DNA of 35,441 nucleotides. Origin: Phytophthora quininea (lineage: Eukaryota > Oomycota > Peronosporomycetes > Peronosporales > Peronosporaceae). Position 1 is the first letter of the stretch, and every line of letters starts with the position of its first letter. Below the pieces are notes generated by a model, which made no database searches, was not told the DNA's origin, and saw only the letters and a program-made list of their open reading frames with translations. Positions 33,101-35,441 of this stretch are shown here, in pieces. A program made the translations under genes and the position numbers. The DNA is taken from the NCBI GenBank assembly GCA_011947345.1, contig JAAVTG010000085.1:1-35441 (forward strand), given 5' to 3'.

Positions 33101-33167
33101 AGGCACCTGGCGCCCGGAGAAGACGACAGGTCCCCCGAGCTTCGTCTGGATGCTGGCGACTCTCCAT
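27157..33167 (-). CDS. giant repeat-built coiled-coil protein
   Basis: Proposed exons: 33167-33000, 32937-32093, 32013-31836 and 31756-27157 (introns 62, 79 and 79 bp), about 1,900 residues. The order of segments is: a short N-terminus; three 27-residue repeats (EKHRDREEQQQT...RTHRSSGLRRPQ); a basic helical stretch (EEQQQRKQRVQEMSEAIRLQ); a duplicated exon (LRLSEKRTN...REQEKRQQQLK); and two large Glu/Gln-rich repeats of about 266 residues (AEKQALLKTDLAIEAVLGEH, ELPHVFIDDSEIAAQREA). These are followed by a coiled coil (HATLERKFDGDMHDVLSQLQ), about eleven 57-residue repeats (VDTPSSPVRFQLDASVQHDS), and 99-residue repeats (DELLAVTVDEVIRATCQVCV). The end is LILRDLLKTV. Frame breaks occur at AAA 32354-32356, CGCG 31957-31960, GGG 30322-30324 and within repeat units. 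Adding the missing bases makes exons 2 and 3 exact codon multiples. No orthologue is recognised. The composition suggests a structural, possibly cytoskeletal or centrosomal, protein. The first exon is the least certain. Confidence 0.65.
27223..27917 (-). repeat. 297-bp (99-codon) coding tandem repeat, about 2.3 copies
   Basis: The same segment begins at 27223, 27520 and 27817, spaced exactly 297 bp. The copies are nearly identical at the DNA level (for example Cys-Pro-Tyr versus Cys-Arg coding differences of one or two bases near 27290 and 27590). The length is 99 codons, so the repeats stay in frame. Each unit encodes Cys-containing DELLAVTVDEVIRATCQVCV and a loop with CGNSSSMDEIS. Confidence 0.9.
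27976..29838 (-). repeat. coding minisatellite, about eleven units of 57 codons
   Basis: The landmark TGCTGGACAC recurs at 28031, 28198, 28370, 28542, 28713, 28881, 29050, 29222, 29394, 29560 and 29731, a spacing of 166-172 bp. Units are almost identical. They differ by the number of CTG triplets in a poly-Ala stretch, by small in-frame deletions, and by four versus five G in a GGGGATCTG site. In units with four G the reading frame continues (AQTDPQRADAATT); with five G it breaks. The two units nearest the 5' end read AQTNPSERADAATT instead. Confidence 0.93.
30207..31421 (-). repeat. 797-bp-spaced direct repeat inside the repeat protein gene
   Basis: The blocks 30207-about 30625 and 31004-about 31421 are nearly identical and encode the same peptide stretch (ALLKTDLAIEAVLGEHLRRA through ELPHVFIDDSEIAAQREA). 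The left copy lacks one G (30322-30324, GGG) compared with the right copy (31119-31122, GGGG). That breaks the frame in the left copy only. Confidence 0.9.
31633..32138 (-). repeat. tandem duplication of one exon plus its intron (about 259 bp)
   Basis: Two adjacent copies (about 31633-31880 and 31890-32138) share the exon coding TLEATRLKNLRLSEKRTN...DADTRMQILLQL and the intron GTATAGCAGG...GCTATCAAG. Introns at 31835-31757 and 32092-32014 are both 79 bp and look identical. The right copy lacks one CG dinucleotide (31957-31960 versus CGCGCG at 31699-31704). Confidence 0.9.
32600..32880 (-). repeat. 81-bp (27-codon) coding tandem repeat, three copies
   Basis: CTGAAGATCGGTGCGTCCTG recurs with 81-bp spacing at about 32634, 32715 and 32796. 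It encodes a basic, Gln-rich unit (EKHRDREEQQQTVARTH). 81 bp keeps the frame. Confidence 0.88.
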
Positions 33168-33292
33168 GATTCTGAAAATGCCCGAGATAATCAGAGCAAA
33201 AACGGAAATCGGTCATCAATTAGTTCACTTAACTGCTGGATTTGCAGTTCACACATATCTCTGCCATGGATGTAGCATGGCCCCGAAACTGT
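33168..33292 (-). promoter_or_regulatory. short gap between urease 3' end and repeat-protein start
   Basis: This 125-bp interval separates two same-strand genes. The minus strand has GGGCATTTTCAG ending a few bases before the proposed ATG. That could be an initiator, or a TTTTCAG splice acceptor if the first coding exon lies elsewhere. Confidence 0.35.
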
Positions 33293-35441
33293 TTAGAACA
33301 GGAAGAATCGTTGCGCCAGCAATGAGGACGCCGGTCCACACGTCAGTAGCTTCCCGTCCGCGTGTACCTTGTACGTTTCCGGGTCAACCTTGATCTTCGG
33401 CAGTGCGTCGTTGAGTTTCATGTCCTTCTTTGTGACTCCACGGCAGTGGCGAACAGCCTCGATCCGCTTCTTTAGTCCGTACGCCTGAGCGATCTTCTTG
33501 TCCACGCAACTCTTGCTTACAAAGGCAATGGAGCCCATTCCAATTGCTGCGCCGAAAGCGCCAAACATCGGACGCATTTTCACGGGCTGTGGCGTCGGGA
33601 TCGACGCGTTGGGATCCCCATCTGGGCATACGCAATGGCTCCGCCCTTGACGACCATCTCCGGCTTGCTGCCGAAGAAGCAGGGCTTCCACAGCACCAGG
33701 TCGGCCAGCTTGTTCACTTCCACCGAGCCAATGAGGTGTGACATCCCATGAGCGATCGCAGGGTTGATCGTGTACTTAGCCACGTAGCGCCTCACACGGA
33801 AGTTATCGCGCTTGTGCCCTGACGCTGCGTCCTCCGCAAGCGAACCGAGCTCCTTTTTCATTTTGTCTGCAGTCTGCCACGTTCGCGTGATCACCTCTCC
33901 GATGCGTCCCATTGCTTGCGAGTCCGACGAGATGATACTAATGGCCCCCATATCATGCAGCAAGTCTTCGGCTGCGATCGTTTCGCCCCGAATGCGCGAC
34001 TCGGCGAACGCCACATCTTCTGCAATGTTCTTGTCCAAGTGGTGGCACACCATCAGCATGTCCACATGCTCATCGATCGTGTTGCGCGTGTATGGGCGCG
34101 TCGGATTCGTTGACGACGGAAGTACGTTCGGCTCACCGCATACCGTCACGATGTCTGGGGCGTGACCGCCACCAGCACCTTCGCTGTGGTATGTGTGGAT
34201 GGTGCGGCCTTTGAAAGCCTTGATCGTGTGTTCGACGCAGCAGGACTCGTTCAACGTGTCCGTGTGGATTGTGACTTGGACATCGTTTTGCTCCGCGATG
34301 TTAAGACAGTTGTCGATGGCGGCAGGCGTCGTCCCCAGTCTTCGTGCAGCTTCATACCCACAGCACCGGCATCGATCGTATCTTGGAGACCCTCAGGAAG
34401 CGCGGTGTTGCCTTTACTGGTTAGACCGATGTTCATCGGCGACGTATCCGTGGCTTGAAGCATCAGCTTCATGTGGTTGGGGCCTGGTGTGCACGTCGTT
34501 GCGTTTGTTCCTGTGGCGGGGCCTGTGCCTCCACCCACCAACGTCGTCAGACCGCTCGCAAGTGCTTCTGTGCACAATTGCGGGCAGATAAAGTGGACGT
34601 GAGCGTCAAACCCTCCAGCAGTCAGAATCAAGCCTTCTCCTGCAATCACCTCCGTGTTCACGCCCACGATCATATTCGGCATCACCCTCCATCACGTCCG
34701 GGTTGCCCCCTTGCCAATTCCGGCAATCAAGCCGTCCTTGATGCCCACGTCGGCCTTATAGATCCCCGTGTAGTCCACAATCAGAGCGTTGGTGATGATG
34801 GTATCCAATACCTGAGCCGAAGTCTTTCCTGACGCCTGCCCCATGCCTTCACGCAGCACCTTGCCGCCACCAAACTTGCACTCGTCTCCATACACTGTCA
34901 TATCTTTCTCCACTGCCACATACAAGTCCATATCACCAAGCCGCACAACATCTCCTGTCGTCGGACCGTATGTCTGTGCGTACACGCTGCGAGGCATCTT
35001 GCAAATTCCAAAGTCCGGCTGTGTGACGCTAGCAGGCAACGTGCTCAGATCGAGCGGCTTGTGATGGAAGCCCTCCGCAACGGCCTTAGCCACAATAGCG
35101 TCCACCTTGGACTCGTCCACCTTTCCAGAGGCGAGGTTGTTGCCGCCAGTGATCACCTTATTGCCCGAAATGGGGACAATCGCCACTGTCTTCTGGTCTC
35201 CCGGTTCAAAGCGGACAGCCGTTCCCGATGCAATGTTGAGACGATGGCCGTACGCCAACTTCCGGTCCATCTCAAGGTACGGGTTGGTCTCAATGAGGTG
35301 GTAGTGGCTGCCCACTTGGATCGGACGGTCCGACAGATTCGTGATCTGCAAGGCGCGTGCCTTGCGTCCTGTGTTCAGGACAATGTCTGCGTCGTTAGTG
35401 ATTAAAGCTCCAGGCGCTTCTGTGGCAGCAGTAGCGGCGGG
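33293..35441 (-). CDS. urease, single-chain, 5' end beyond window, frame broken
   Basis: The visible part covers the beta-domain ([26 protein letters not shown]) and the whole alpha-domain, as in plant and fungal fused ureases of about 840 residues. Urease hydrolyses urea to ammonia and carbamate at a di-nickel centre. Catalytic features are present: DAHVHF (Ni-binding His pair), [12 protein letters not shown] (Lys to be carbamylated), [26 protein letters not shown] (flap Cys-His) and [10 protein letters not shown] (Asp). The C-terminus ends LAQRFFLF. The frame is lost at C runs on the plus strand: CCCCC 34706-34710, a further two-base loss near 34681-34690, CCCC 34333-34336 and CCCC 33616-33619. 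Each shift is of the kind a missing base would cause, and sequence on both sides remains well conserved. Suspected base-call errors; a recent pseudogene is the alternative. The nickel accessory genes are not in this window. Confidence 0.92.

Overview
The window reads as nuclear DNA of an oomycete, most likely Peronosporales (Phytophthora or a close relative). Genes are compact, introns are short (about 60-95 bp, GT..AG), intergenic gaps are tens to hundreds of bases, and initiator-like YCATTYY elements sit just upstream of several start codons. The gene set is eukaryotic: STT3, proteasome alpha-4, RPS29, GCP4, TMEM128, RPAIN and a single-chain urease. This assignment is inference from sequence reading, not a database result.

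Layout. 1-1128 (-): start of a TMEM131-like protein running off the left edge. 1785-2044 (-): RPS29, divergent from STT3 at 2486-5207 (+). 5577-6522 (-): proteasome subunit alpha-4. 6.66-12.8 kb is a repeat block: a decayed Ty1/copia fragment (-), a decayed SAP-like repeat-family gene (-), and a Ty3/gypsy chromovirus fragment with a chromodomain (+). 12.8-14.85 kb holds no gene I recognise. 14905-15530 (+): small RWP-RK-type protein. 16076-20219 (-): a polycystin/PKD2-type TRP channel that appears to continue into two RyR domains and a Ser/Ala-rich tail. 20880-22846 (-): GCP4, sharing a 70-bp promoter gap with TMEM128 (22917-23483, +). 23569-24443 (-): RPAIN-like, divergent from an IQ/coiled-coil protein (24585-27160, +). 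27157-33167 (-): a very long repeat-built coiled-coil protein whose stop codon overlaps the stop of the IQ gene. 33293-35441 (-): most of a urease gene, cut by the right edge.

The most notable candidate is the PKD2-type channel joined to ryanodine-receptor RyR repeats. Second is the 27-33 kb gene, which carries five separate kinds of internal duplication, including an exact-looking tandem exon duplication. Third, STT3 carries an unusual roughly 140-residue Cys-containing luminal tail.

A caution runs through the annotation. At least eight reading frames (TMEM131-like, PSMA7, the channel, RPAIN, the IQ protein, the repeat protein, urease) are broken by apparent losses of one base (two at a few sites), mostly in runs of 3-7 identical bases. 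Housekeeping genes are affected too, so base-calling or assembly undercalls are the simplest explanation. I therefore annotate these as genes with suspected sequence errors, not as true pseudogenes.
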